Below, one piece after another: positions 41,551 to 50,445 of a stretch of DNA of 64,000 nucleotides. The DNA is from Paenibacillus kobensis NBRC 15729. Its GTDB lineage: Bacteria > Bacillota > Bacilli > Paenibacillales > Paenibacillaceae. The position numbers were made by a program, and so were the translations under genes. How positions within the stretch are numbered: the first letter of the stretch is position 1; each line of letters begins with the position of its first letter. Where the stretch lies: contig NZ_BILZ01000008.1 in the NCBI RefSeq assembly GCF_004000825.1, forward strand, positions 62,001 to 126,000, read 5' to 3'. The notes beneath the pieces were generated by a model. It saw only the letters and a list, made by a program, of their open reading frames with translations. It was not told the origin of the DNA and made no database searches.

Positions 41551-43143
41551 ATGTTTAAAGTGTTAGTATCGGATCCTATCAGCGATCTTGGCATTCAGAA
41601 GCTGGTCGATGCAGCAGATGTTTCTATCGACAAGAAGCCTGGTCTTAGCGAAGATGAGCTCGTAGCCATTATCGGTGAATACGACGCTCTTCTCGTTCGC
41701 AGCCAGACTCGCGTAACGGCTCGCATTATGGACGCAGGCAAGAAGCTGAAAGTAGTTGGACGCGCAGGTGTTGGCGTCGACAATATCGACCTGGACGCAG
41801 CAACCCAGCGCGGTATCATCGTCATTAATGCGCCGGACGGCAACACGATTACGACTTGCGAGCACACTTTCGCCATGATGATGGCAGTTGCACGCCATAT
41901 CCCACAAGCTTACCTCAAAACGGTTGGCGGCGTTTGGGACCGCAAATCGTTCGTCGGCGTAGAGCTTCGTAACAAAGTGCTGGGCGTTATGGGCATGGGC
42001 CGTATCGGCAGCGAAGTTGCGAAACGCGCGAAAGCCTTCGGCATGGAAATTCTCGGCTACGATCCGTTCCTGACGGAAGAGCGTGCAGAGAAAATGGGCA
42101 TCAAACTGGCATCGGTTGACGATATTGTTCGCAACGCTGACTTCATGACGGTGCATACGCCACTTACGCCGGAAACGCGCCACATGATCTCGAGCAAACA
42201 ATTCGAAGTTATGAAACGCGGCATGCGTATCGTGAACTGTGCACGCGGCGGTATCATCGACGAGCAAGCGCTCGTGGAAGCAATCGACCAAGGCATCGTA
42301 GCAGGCGCTGCATTCGACGTATTCGAAGTTGAGCCTCCAGCAGCTGACCATCCGTTCCTGACGCATCCTAAGATCATCGTTACGCCTCACCTTGGCGCAT
42401 CGACGGTTGAGGCGCAAGAGAACGTTGCAATCGACGTATCGGAGCAAGTGCTCCACATTCTGCGCGACGAGCCATTCATCAACGCGGTGAACATGCCTCC
42501 AATCCCAGCTAACGTTCGTGCTGTACTGCAGCCTTACTTCGAGCTCGGCGAGAAGCTTGGCAGCTTCATCTCGCAGCTGTCGGACGGCGCTGTGAAAGAA
42601 ATCGTCGTCAGCTACTCGGGCGAACTCGCGGATGTTGATACACAGCCGCTTACCCGTTATATTACGCGCGGCGTATTGGCACATCATCTTGGCGCTGACC
42701 AAGTCAACGTCGTTAACTCGATGCACCTGGCGAAAGAACGCAGCGTGAACATTGTCGTGAACAAATCGCATACGGCGAAGGACTTCACGAACCTTGTAAC
42801 GGTAACGCTCCGTACGGCCAAAGAAGAGCGTACTGTAGCAGGAACGCTGCTGACAGGCTATGGCCCTCGTATCGTTCAGATCGACAATTATCCGGTTGAC
42901 GTTGCACCAGAAGGCAACCTCATTCTCGTATCGCATACAGATAAACCGGGCATTATCGGCCGTGTCGGTACGCTGCTCGGCGGTAACGATGTGAACATCG
43001 CAGCAATGCAAGTAGGACGCAAACTGATCGGCGGCGCGGCTATCATGGTCTTGACGGTTGATAAAGTAGCTCCGAAATCGGTGCTGGAAGAAGTCGCGAA
43101 GCTCGCAGACCTGAACAGCGCGAAAGAAATTCACCTCTCTTAA
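41551..43143 (+). CDS. serA: D-3-phosphoglycerate dehydrogenase
   Basis: First step of serine synthesis, oxidation of 3-phosphoglycerate. 530 residues, of the long type with ASB and ACT domains. The NAD loop is LGVMGMGRIGSEVAKRAKAF, catalytic residues lie in VNCARGGIIDEQALVEAI and TPHLGASTVEAQENVAIDVS. The C-terminal ACT domain (ILVSHTDKPGIIGRVGTLLG) is the serine feedback region. GACAGGAGG lies upstream of the ATG. Expression is probably controlled at the attenuator in its leader. Confidence 0.97.
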   Translation: MFKVLVSDPISDLGIQKLVDAADVSIDKKPGLSEDELVAIIGEYDALLVRSQTRVTARIMDAGKKLKVVGRAGVGVDNIDLDAATQRGIIVINAPDGNTITTCEHTFAMMMAVARHIPQAYLKTVGGVWDRKSFVGVELRNKVLGVMGMGRIGSEVAKRAKAFGMEILGYDPFLTEERAEKMGIKLASVDDIVRNADFMTVHTPLTPETRHMISSKQFEVMKRGMRIVNCARGGIIDEQALVEAIDQGIVAGAAFDVFEVEPPAADHPFLTHPKIIVTPHLGASTVEAQENVAIDVSEQVLHILRDEPFINAVNMPPIPANVRAVLQPYFELGEKLGSFISQLSDGAVKEIVVSYSGELADVDTQPLTRYITRGVLAHHLGADQVNVVNSMHLAKERSVNIVVNKSHTAKDFTNLVTVTLRTAKEERTVAGTLLTGYGPRIVQIDNYPVDVAPEGNLILVSHTDKPGIIGRVGTLLGGNDVNIAAMQVGRKLIGGAAIMVLTVDKVAPKSVLEEVAKLADLNSAKEIHLS

Positions 43144-43153
43144 TGAGATACAC

Positions 43154-43184
43154 AAGGTTGTCCCTACGGGGACAGCCTTTTTTT
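43154..43184 (+). terminator. Terminator of serA
   Basis: AAGGTTGTCCC pairs with GGGACAGCCTT (11 bp including one G-U pair, loop of 4) and continues into a run of Ts, 10 bases after the stop. Confidence 0.92.
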
Positions 43185-43321
43185 CATATGTCCGTCCGAC
43201 ATTATGTGCAAGGAACAATCGTTTTCTATGACTTTCCCCCTTCAACTTCTCCATTTCGTCACAGGTGCAAGCAGGAGACATGAATGTTCCACGTTGAACA
43301 AGATTAGTCCTGCTTTTCCAA

Positions 43322-43350
43322 CAAAAAAAGCGCTCATCAAGATGAGCGCT
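43322..43350 (-). terminator. Terminator of resE
   Basis: Minus strand AGCGCTCATC and GATGAGCGCT form a 10-bp stem followed by TTTTTTTG. The 5' arm (43341-43350) overlaps the resE stop codon. Confidence 0.88.
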
Positions 43351-44815
43351 ATGACAGCGGATGATCCAAATCGACAGGCAGCAACAACGTAAACGTAGTT
43401 CCATCGCCGATCTTGCTGTCGACAAGAATACGGCCGTGATGGCCGTCGACAATATTTTTGACAATGGCAAGGCCGAGTCCGGTTCCGCCCGAAGTTCCCC
43501 GTTTGCGCGACTTGTCCGCCTTGTAGAAACGTTCGAATATATAAGGCAGATCATCTTCCGGAATCCCTTCGCCTTCATCCGAAATTTTCAGCTCGATATG
43601 GCTTGGCGAGTTCCACTCCGAATCCGTCTGTGCCCATTGTCCAGAAAGCATGATGGCTGCCCCAGATGGCGTATGGCGCAAAGCGTTGTCGAGCAGATTC
43701 GTCAGCACTTGCTCAAGCCGGTCCTCGTCAGCCGCTTGTACGGATAACGGCGGTGAATCCGGAAGCTCGCATATGAGCCGGATGTCTCGTTCCTTCGCGA
43801 AAGCTTGAAATTTGCGGTGAACGCGTCTGACGAGTGAATCGATATCACATGGAACGAGCTTCAACTCACTGTGACCAGCTTCCATTCGGGCAAGATCGAG
43901 CAAGTCCTTCACCAGTCTGCCCATCCGCACCGATTCGTCATGAATGACCTGTACCAGTTCGTCCCGTTCTTCCTTCGAATCGGCAAGCCCGTCCAGCAGC
44001 GCTTCGCTGTAGCCTTGCAGCATGGAAAGCGGCGTCCGAATCTCATGTGAAACGTTCGCCACGAAATCGCGGCGCAGCTTCTCAAGCATAAACTCCTCTG
44101 TAACGTCACGCATCACCGCGACAGCTCCGCGTACGGAGTCATTCGATTTAAGCGGTGCCATCACAACCGACCAGACACCGTTCTTGACATGGATTTTGTC
44201 ACTGCTGTCGACACCGTCCACCGTTACACGGTTGTATAACTCGCGTAACGGACCTGGAACACGGTCTTTCTTCGAATCCTTCTCATCGTCATCATCCGCC
44301 CAATCGAGCGCATTCCAGCGCGTCATCAGCTGTCCGCCCGGCGGATTGGACATCGTAATGCAGCCTTCCGCGTCGAATGTGACGACGGCATCGGACATGC
44401 TCCGAAGAACGCTGGACAGATGGTCCTTCTCGTGGCTCAAATCTTTAATGAGCGAGTCGAGATCACCTGCCATCCGGTTAAACGCATGAGCCAGGTCGCC
44501 CAGCTCGTCAGTCGACCGAATCGGTACGCGCGTCTGGTAGTTGCCCATCGAGATCGACGAAGCCGCTTTCTTCAGTTCAATAAGCGGCTGCGTTATTTTG
44601 GAAGAGAGGAAAAAAGCAAAGAACGTCGACAGCAAAAACCCGATTACGCCGGTGAACACGAACAATACTTTCACTTGATGAGAGGTCGTATCCTGGAAGC
44701 TGATATCGATGTATTGCAGCAGAAACATGCCGAGTATGAGCAGCACGACTGCTACGAGCACAATGATCGTCATCCACAGCTTGCCTACGACGCTGCGCCA
44801 TACCCATAGCTTCAT
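43349..44815 (-). CDS. resE: Sensor histidine kinase ResE
   Basis: Membrane kinase of the ResD/ResE pair that controls aerobic and anaerobic respiration. 488 residues: membrane segments at about 13-35 and 50-70 with only ~15 residues between them, HAMP to ~123, a PAS-like part (SDAVVTFDAEGCITMSNPPG), HisKA with FVANVSHEIRTPLSMLQGYS and an ATPase domain with RFYKADKSRKRGTSGGTGLG. B. subtilis ResE has a large extracytoplasmic domain and about 100 residues more; that domain is lacking here, so the sensing part must be inside or in the membrane. Confidence 0.9.
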   Translation of the reverse strand: MKLWVWRSVVGKLWMTIIVLVAVVLLILGMFLLQYIDISFQDTTSHQVKVLFVFTGVIGFLLSTFFAFFLSSKITQPLIELKKAASSISMGNYQTRVPIRSTDELGDLAHAFNRMAGDLDSLIKDLSHEKDHLSSVLRSMSDAVVTFDAEGCITMSNPPGGQLMTRWNALDWADDDDEKDSKKDRVPGPLRELYNRVTVDGVDSSDKIHVKNGVWSVVMAPLKSNDSVRGAVAVMRDVTEEFMLEKLRRDFVANVSHEIRTPLSMLQGYSEALLDGLADSKEERDELVQVIHDESVRMGRLVKDLLDLARMEAGHSELKLVPCDIDSLVRRVHRKFQAFAKERDIRLICELPDSPPLSVQAADEDRLEQVLTNLLDNALRHTPSGAAIMLSGQWAQTDSEWNSPSHIELKISDEGEGIPEDDLPYIFERFYKADKSRKRGTSGGTGLGLAIVKNIVDGHHGRILVDSKIGDGTTFTLLLPVDLDHPLS

Positions 44816-44818
44816 CGG

Positions 44819-45535
44819 TTATTTGGATACCTCAAGCTTGTATCCGACGCCCCATACTGTCGTAATCATCGACGCAGCCTCCGGCGATACTTTGTTCAGC
44901 TTCTCACGCAGCCGCTTCACATGTGTATCGACCGTACGCAAGTCGCCGAAAAACTCGTAATTCCATACGTCCTTCAGCAGTTCCTCGCGCGAGAACACTT
45001 TATCCGGTGATACAGCCAGATAGTGCAGCAGCTCGTATTCCTTCGGCGTCAAGCTCACCTCTTGCCCGCCAGCCGAAACCCGATGCGCATCATGCTCAAT
45101 AATGAGGTGAGGAAGTACGATATTGTTGCTCGAGTTCGATTCTTTCGTCAAGAAGGCGGTAGCCGACGAACGGCGAAGAATCGCTTTGACCCGGTAAATG
45201 ACTTCGCGCGGGCTGAACGGCTTAACGACGTAATCGTCGGCGCCTGCTTCAAACCCTTGCACACGGTTCATCTCTTCGCCCTTCGCAGTTAGCATAATGA
45301 CCGGCGTCGCTTTCACCTGACGGAGACGCGAGCATACTTCTACGCCGTCAATGCCCGGAAGCATGACGTCGAGCATGATCAAATCATACTCTTTGCCCGC
45401 TGCCATCCGAAGCGCTGTCTCGCCGTCCTCCGCCTCTTCGATCTCGTAGCCTTCCTTCTCTAGATACATTTTCAGCAGGCGGCGAATTCGTTCTTCGTCG
45501 TCTACGACCAATATGCGATGTGCTGCTTCTGACAT
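44819..45535 (-). CDS. resD: Response regulator ResD
   Basis: OmpR-family regulator. 238 residues. RILVVDDEERIRRLLKMYLE is the N-terminal receiver, LIMLDVMLPGIDGVEV carries the phospho-Asp, and the winged helix contains HRVSAGGQEVSLTPKEYELL and NYEFFGDLRTVDTHVKRLRE. It directly precedes resE (3-nt gap). The resA-B-C-D-E order matches B. subtilis. Confidence 0.95.
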   Translation of the reverse strand: MSEAAHRILVVDDEERIRRLLKMYLEKEGYEIEEAEDGETALRMAAGKEYDLIMLDVMLPGIDGVEVCSRLRQVKATPVIMLTAKGEEMNRVQGFEAGADDYVVKPFSPREVIYRVKAILRRSSATAFLTKESNSSNNIVLPHLIIEHDAHRVSAGGQEVSLTPKEYELLHYLAVSPDKVFSREELLKDVWNYEFFGDLRTVDTHVKRLREKLNKVSPEAASMITTVWGVGYKLEVSK

Positions 45536-45571
45536 TAGGTCACAGCCCCTTTACATATAGTGGACTTTCGT

Positions 45572-46831
45572 TTATACCCCAGCGTAGGAATGCAATCCGG
45601 CGATAATAAGATTCACGCCGATCAGCGTAAACCATACGATGACGAAGCCGATAACGGACAGCCATGCCGACCGAAGGCCCTGCCAGCCGCGGGACAGCCG
45701 GAAGTGCAAGTATACGCTATAGAATAGCCACGTTATAAGCGCCCATACTTCTTTGGGATCCCATCCCCAGAAACGGCCCCATGCTTCGTTCGCCCAGATC
45801 ATCGCGAAGATGAGTGCGCCAAGCGTAAAGACCGGGAAACCGATCGCAATCGCACGGTAGCTGATTTCGTCCAAGTCACTCGGGTTAACGCCGTCCATAT
45901 GCGGGCGAATTACAGCGCCAAGCGGTTTGCGGAAAATAAGACGAAGCACCGCATAAAGCAGCGATCCGGCAACAATCGACCAAATGACCGTGTTCAGCTT
46001 CCGTCCAGCGTTAACGCCTTTCATCCAAGATGGCGTCTCGATCTGCAGCTTCTCAAGACCGAGGAACGAATCCGCCGAATCTGCGTGGCTGTTATACGGC
46101 TTGAAGATCGGCGGCAGGTTGTATTCGACCTGCTCCGTATTCGTAATCGTCTGCCCTTGCGTGTCAATGCTGATGTTCTCTTGCGTAAAGTGCGCCTCAT
46201 AACCTGCGCCGCGGAATGCGAAGACAATGCTGATGAAACCGACGACAACGACAATCGTATACAGCGTATATTCGATCCAACGCTGCTGCTTGCGCGCTTG
46301 ATCATCCTTGCGCGTATAGTCGACAACCCGTAGCAAATACATGAGTCCGGCAGCAAATCCAACCGCGAAGAAAGCTTCGCCAAGCGCTGCTGTCGTCACG
46401 TGGATTTTGAGCCAGTACGAATCAAGCGACGGAATAAGCGGTTGAACATCTTTCGGGAATACAGATGCGTACGCAACGATAATAACGGCAAGCGGCGTGG
46501 CGAACATCCCAAGCAGCGGCTTGCGGTAAATCGCATAAATAATCGTAAAGGCAATCATGACCGCCATGGCCAGGAATGACATAAATTCATACATGTTGCT
46601 TGTCGGAATTTGCCCGCTGCCGTACCAACGCGTGAAGAAGAACGTCAGATGTGCGGCAAGGCCTGCCGACGATACGATGAAGGATGTTCTCCCCCAGCGT
46701 GCGATATGATGCTTCGAATCGCGGTTGCTCCATTTCTGTCCGGCGATTGCAATTACATAAAACATAAACGCTACACAGTATAGAATGAAAGCAACTAAAT
46801 AGGCGTGTCCACTAAAATCGACCCAACTCAC
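45572..46831 (-). CDS. resC: Cytochrome c biogenesis protein ResC (CcsA family)
   Basis: Membrane protein that handles heme for c-type cytochromes together with ResB. 419 residues with about eight segments. The tryptophan-rich heme-handling motif is seen in IWANEAWGRFWGWDPKEVWA; the conserved histidines lie in HVTTAALGEAFFAVGFAAG and YLHFRLSRGWQGLRSAWLS. GTG start in a 4-base overlap with resB. A large loop between ~210 and ~270 (residues FTQENISIDTQGQTITNTEQ) is outside. Confidence 0.93.
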   Translation of the reverse strand: MSWVDFSGHAYLVAFILYCVAFMFYVIAIAGQKWSNRDSKHHIARWGRTSFIVSSAGLAAHLTFFFTRWYGSGQIPTSNMYEFMSFLAMAVMIAFTIIYAIYRKPLLGMFATPLAVIIVAYASVFPKDVQPLIPSLDSYWLKIHVTTAALGEAFFAVGFAAGLMYLLRVVDYTRKDDQARKQQRWIEYTLYTIVVVVGFISIVFAFRGAGYEAHFTQENISIDTQGQTITNTEQVEYNLPPIFKPYNSHADSADSFLGLEKLQIETPSWMKGVNAGRKLNTVIWSIVAGSLLYAVLRLIFRKPLGAVIRPHMDGVNPSDLDEISYRAIAIGFPVFTLGALIFAMIWANEAWGRFWGWDPKEVWALITWLFYSVYLHFRLSRGWQGLRSAWLSVIGFVIVWFTLIGVNLIIAGLHSYAGV

Positions 46832-48462
46832 GAATTATAACCCCCGTTATCGAGCTTATCCTTATCTACTTCTATCTTCATCTGCGCAAGCGCCCAAGCG
46901 ACGTCGGCACGCATGCCAAAATGATTTTTGTTCGTATGCGCGCCGAGCGACAGAACTCCGTTGTCCACCCGGAGCCAGATGCGGCGATGATGCCAGTAAG
47001 CACCCATGAGCAAGCCAAGCATACAAATACCGAGTCCAGCCCATACATACGTCAGCGCCCGGTCGACTCGAACGAGCAGGTAGCTCGTATAGGAAGTGAA
47101 CGATACGTTCTCCATTCCATCGACCCGAATCTCGACCTTAGGTGCAAGATCACGGTTAATCACATCTTGACGGAACCGTTCCTTATCCTTCTGCAGCGGG
47201 AAGTACATATAAGGCTCTCCTGCAGCGTCGATTCCTGGACCTTTCACCATAAAAATAAACGCTGGCGCTTTCGGATCACGCGAGAGCGTGACAGGATTGC
47301 CTTCATCGTTCAACGAAAATTCCATGTACTGCGCCTTGAGCGATAAGCTGTACGGACCAACCGTAAATTCGGTCTGCGGATCCTTCATCGGCAGATCGAA
47401 CGGACCGTATACTTTACCGGACTGCTTATCCTCGATGACCGGCTTAACCGCTTTCAGCAGTGGCTGATCGTCGTAGCCGATTTGATACAGCTTGACTCCT
47501 TTGTGCGAGAGCGGATGATTGACGATAATATCGTAATTTTTCACCGGCTCCAACACCGGATCGATACCAGGCTCGCCACACGATTGAACGCACTGATACA
47601 GGATAGCTTCCGTCTTGTACATCTTCGGCCGTTCTTGATTTTTGAGCCGGTCCGGCAATTCTTTCTCTTCGTAGTACTCCACTGTGAACTTCTCGTTCTT
47701 CACGTAGTAGTTCGTGCCCGGCACTTGCACCGTCTCGCCGTCTCGTACTGCAATCGTCTCTTCCATCTTCCAATCCGGAATCGTACGGGCAAGCAGAGCG
47801 AGCAGCAGCACGATCAGGCCGATGTGGTTAATGTACGGCCCCCAGCGGCTGAAACGGTTTTTCTCCGCCAGCAATGCGGTTCCGTCTGTATGTACGCGAT
47901 AGCGCCGGCGCTTCATATGGCCAGCCAACTCTTGCACCCATTGTTCGGCATTTCCTTCAACAGGTCCGGTATATACCGTCTTCTGGCGGGTAATAAACAT
48001 GAGATGCTTGCGGATTTGCTGCTTGCTTAACGCCCGGTATAGCGGCAGAACACGGTCCAAACTGCAGATGACAAGCGATGTTCCGATCATAACCAGAAGA
48101 CCGACGAACCACCAGGAGTCGTACATCGAGGACAGACCTAATTGATGGTACAGCTTGCCGCCCCAGCCGTAAGTCTGCTCATAGTATTCAGCCGTATTGC
48201 CTTGCGGATAGATCGTGCCAATGGCCGCGCCTACCAGCGTAATAATAATGATAATAATTGCGATCTTGACCGATGAGAAAAAATTCCATACCAAATCGAG
48301 CGGATTCGGATTTCTCTTCTGCGACCGGCGCGCCATGCCGTCATAACGCATCTCGAGCGGCGCATCTTCAGCAACCTCGGTCTGCGGCTTGCCGCAAGAT
48401 TCGCACAACAGCGTATCCGGCGGATTCTGGTGGCCGCATTCGCACTTCGTATTCTGGAACAA
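46828..48462 (-). CDS. resB: Cytochrome c biogenesis protein ResB with N-terminal Cys-rich head
   Basis: Partner of ResC in system II heme transport. 544 residues, TTG start at 48462 (GGAGG 7 nt upstream). Residues 1-24 carry two Cys pairs, KCECGHQ and LLCESCGKP, likely a zinc-ribbon-like head that is not part of the ResB domain. The ResB core begins at PNPLDLVWNFFSSVKIAIII, followed by TLVGAAIGTIYPQGNTAEYY, large extracytoplasmic loops and a last membrane segment ALTYVWAGLGICMLGLLMGA. It sits between resA and resC. Confidence 0.92.
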   Translation of the reverse strand: MFQNTKCECGHQNPPDTLLCESCGKPQTEVAEDAPLEMRYDGMARRSQKRNPNPLDLVWNFFSSVKIAIIIIIITLVGAAIGTIYPQGNTAEYYEQTYGWGGKLYHQLGLSSMYDSWWFVGLLVMIGTSLVICSLDRVLPLYRALSKQQIRKHLMFITRQKTVYTGPVEGNAEQWVQELAGHMKRRRYRVHTDGTALLAEKNRFSRWGPYINHIGLIVLLLALLARTIPDWKMEETIAVRDGETVQVPGTNYYVKNEKFTVEYYEEKELPDRLKNQERPKMYKTEAILYQCVQSCGEPGIDPVLEPVKNYDIIVNHPLSHKGVKLYQIGYDDQPLLKAVKPVIEDKQSGKVYGPFDLPMKDPQTEFTVGPYSLSLKAQYMEFSLNDEGNPVTLSRDPKAPAFIFMVKGPGIDAAGEPYMYFPLQKDKERFRQDVINRDLAPKVEIRVDGMENVSFTSYTSYLLVRVDRALTYVWAGLGICMLGLLMGAYWHHRRIWLRVDNGVLSLGAHTNKNHFGMRADVAWALAQMKIEVDKDKLDNGGYNS

Positions 48463-48490
48463 CGTACAGCCTCCTTACTAGACATACGAG

Positions 48491-49021
48491 CTAGGTTTGA
48501 AGCAGCTTCTCGATTCGTTCGTCGATGTCCTGCTCAGTCATGCCCCCGACGAAAATATCCATGATCGTTCCGTCAGGCTTGATGAAGAAAGTCGACGGAT
48601 ACTGTTCAAGCCCGTATCGCCGCTCTATCATCTTGTTCGCATCCCGCAATATCGGGTACGACAAATCAAAATCTTTGACGAAATTGTTAACCGTCAAATC
48701 GCCTTCACTTAAGTTCACCGCCAATATTTCGAACGGCTTGTCTTTCCATTTCAAATACTGCCGCTCGAATTCCGGCATTTCCTTCACGCAAGGCGGACAG
48801 AATGATCCCCAGAAGTTAAGGACAACTGCCTTCCCCTTATAGTCCGAAAGCTGATGCTGCTTGCCCGTCAGATCCAGCAGCGTAAAGTTAGGCGCAGCGC
48901 TTCCGACCTCTGGACGATCGCTGTCAGACGACGCAAAGAGCGCCTCGCCGATCGCATATCCGCCGAGCAGCAAGACGCCGAGCATGATTACGATTTGTAT
49001 CGGTTTCCGATACTTGCCCAA
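48491..49021 (-). CDS. resA: Thiol-disulfide oxidoreductase ResA
   Basis: Membrane-anchored thioredoxin-like protein that reduces the apocytochrome c CxxCH disulfide. 176 residues. A TTG at 49021 follows GAGGTGAT by 6 nt and is preferred over the GTG at 49030, whose ribosome site would overlap it. One membrane segment (QIVIMLGVLLLGGYAIGEA) precedes the thioredoxin fold with LNFWGSFCPPCVKEMPEF, where the active site is CPPC (CEPC in B. subtilis). First gene of the res operon. Confidence 0.93.
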   Translation of the reverse strand: MGKYRKPIQIVIMLGVLLLGGYAIGEALFASSDSDRPEVGSAAPNFTLLDLTGKQHQLSDYKGKAVVLNFWGSFCPPCVKEMPEFERQYLKWKDKPFEILAVNLSEGDLTVNNFVKDFDLSYPILRDANKMIERRYGLEQYPSTFFIKPDGTIMDIFVGGMTEQDIDERIEKLLQT

Positions 49022-49080
49022 GCCTATCACCTCAAGTCTGTTGCATATACGTCGATTTCTTTCTTATTATAACGAAAATT

Positions 49081-49104
49081 CGACGGCATTTATAAATGCC
49101 GTCG
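49081..49104 (-). terminator. Terminator of rluB
   Basis: CGACGGCATT-TATA-AATGCCGTCG, a 10-bp perfect stem right after the rluB stop, with AATTTTC following on the minus strand. A TATAAT-like element for resA starts just below it. Confidence 0.75.
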
Positions 49105-49108
49105 ACGA

Positions 49109-50356
49109 TCATTTATGAACTTTATGTGACCTTCTGCTGCTCTGAGAGCTGCTGCCTTTGCCTGGCCGTGAAGAGGACCATTCCGATGACCTTCCGCCGC
49201 TTCGATCCGCGCCGCCGGAAGCCTGTCTTTGCGACGAACCTCTGCCTTTGCCGGCTTGCGGTTGTTGATCGTTCCGCGGTTTGCGCTCAGTACTAGCGGC
49301 GCCTGTGCGTCCCAGCGTCTTGCTTCCCTGAGGTTTGCTTCCTTGAAGCTTGCCGCCCTGCGATGTGCTGCGCTGCTGACGAGCCTCTGCTGCACTGCGC
49401 TTCTCGCCCTCGGCAATAATCGGGGAAAGCACCGACTTCGCATACGAATCCCGCGATCGGCTTCCAACAGGCTTCGCTGCTTGCTTCTGCCGTGCCGGCT
49501 TGCGTCCTGCTGCCTCTGGCTTGCCCTTCTTGTTCTCTTCGGACAAATGCTTCGGTTTCGGCTTCGGCTTCCACTCCGGTTTCTTCGCCGGCTTATCCGA
49601 AACGACATGACGGCTGCTGCCTTCCGCCTTCGCTGCTTCGGCACGAAGCTCTGCGATCTCTTTTGGCGTCAGAGGACGCCAGCCGCCGCGCTTTAAGTTC
49701 TGCAAACCGAGTTCGCCGAACTTGACCCGCTTCAACCGGGTAACCGGATGGTCAATCGCGTCGAACATGCGGCGTACTTGCCGGTTGCGGCCTTCGTATA
49801 TCGTGATGCGGATCGTCGATTCCTTATGATCCGCCTGCACGTCCTGATACTCGACTTCGGCCGGCGATGTCATGCCGTCCTCCAGCTCGATGCCTTTTCT
49901 CAACTGCTCCAGCTTATCTCCGTGCGGAACACCATTAACGGTCGCCAAATAAGTCTTCGGCACATGGTGCTTCGGATGCGTCAGCAAGTTGGCGAACTCG
50001 CCGTCGTTCGTCAACAGCAGAAGCCCTTCCGTATCGTAATCGAGCCGGCCGATCGGATACAACCGCTGTTGGATGCCGGTCAAGAAGTCCGACACGATCT
50101 TGCGGCCCTGCGGGTCCGACGCGCTCGTGATGACGCCCTTCGGCTTGTTCAACATAATGTACAGCTTTACTTCCGATTCAATTGGCTTGCCGTCCACCGT
50201 AATGACATCTTCCTGGGGATCGGCTTTCGCCCCGAGCGTCGTAACCGGAACTCCGTTCACTTCCACTTTTCCGGAAAGAATCAGCTCTTCGCACTTGCGC
50301 CTGGAGGCAATGCCTGCTTGCGCTAAAATTTTTTGTAAACGTTCCAACTTTTTCAC
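49109..50356 (-). CDS. rluB: 23S rRNA pseudouridine synthase B with long basic tail
   Basis: Makes a pseudouridine in 23S rRNA. 415 residues from the GTG at 50356, which has GGAGG 5-6 nt upstream; the ATG 12 bases further up lies in the ribosome site. The S4-like part (LQKILAQAGIASRRKCEELI) and the catalytic GRLDYDTEGLLLLTNDGEFA, then LRKGIELEDGMTSPAEVEYQ and EGRNRQVRRMFDAIDHPVTR are complete by about residue 240. Roughly the last 165 residues are Lys/Arg/Ser/Gln/Gly-rich and disordered, an unusual extension. Confidence 0.92.
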   Translation of the reverse strand: MKKLERLQKILAQAGIASRRKCEELILSGKVEVNGVPVTTLGAKADPQEDVITVDGKPIESEVKLYIMLNKPKGVITSASDPQGRKIVSDFLTGIQQRLYPIGRLDYDTEGLLLLTNDGEFANLLTHPKHHVPKTYLATVNGVPHGDKLEQLRKGIELEDGMTSPAEVEYQDVQADHKESTIRITIYEGRNRQVRRMFDAIDHPVTRLKRVKFGELGLQNLKRGGWRPLTPKEIAELRAEAAKAEGSSRHVVSDKPAKKPEWKPKPKPKHLSEENKKGKPEAAGRKPARQKQAAKPVGSRSRDSYAKSVLSPIIAEGEKRSAAEARQQRSTSQGGKLQGSKPQGSKTLGRTGAASTERKPRNDQQPQAGKGRGSSQRQASGGADRSGGRSSEWSSSRPGKGSSSQSSRRSHKVHK

Positions 50357-50445
50357 CTCAACCTCCATATTAACTTTAAGCAGACAAAAGCACAAGTTCA
50401 GCAATCGAGCCGATTCGACTCGTTCTGCGAACTTGTGCTTCATGA

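Noticed and set aside
41563-43578. A 671-codon open frame on the minus strand opposite serA
   Set aside because: It is a shadow of serA: His/Arg/Asp-rich translation without any family motif, no ribosome site, and covering the confirmed serA gene on the other strand.
49109-49600. A frameshift as cause of the basic RluB tail
   Set aside because: The tail stays in one frame to its own stop with composition of coding sequence (Lys/Arg/Ser/Gly), and a terminator follows right after; no alternative frame continues the RluB family end.
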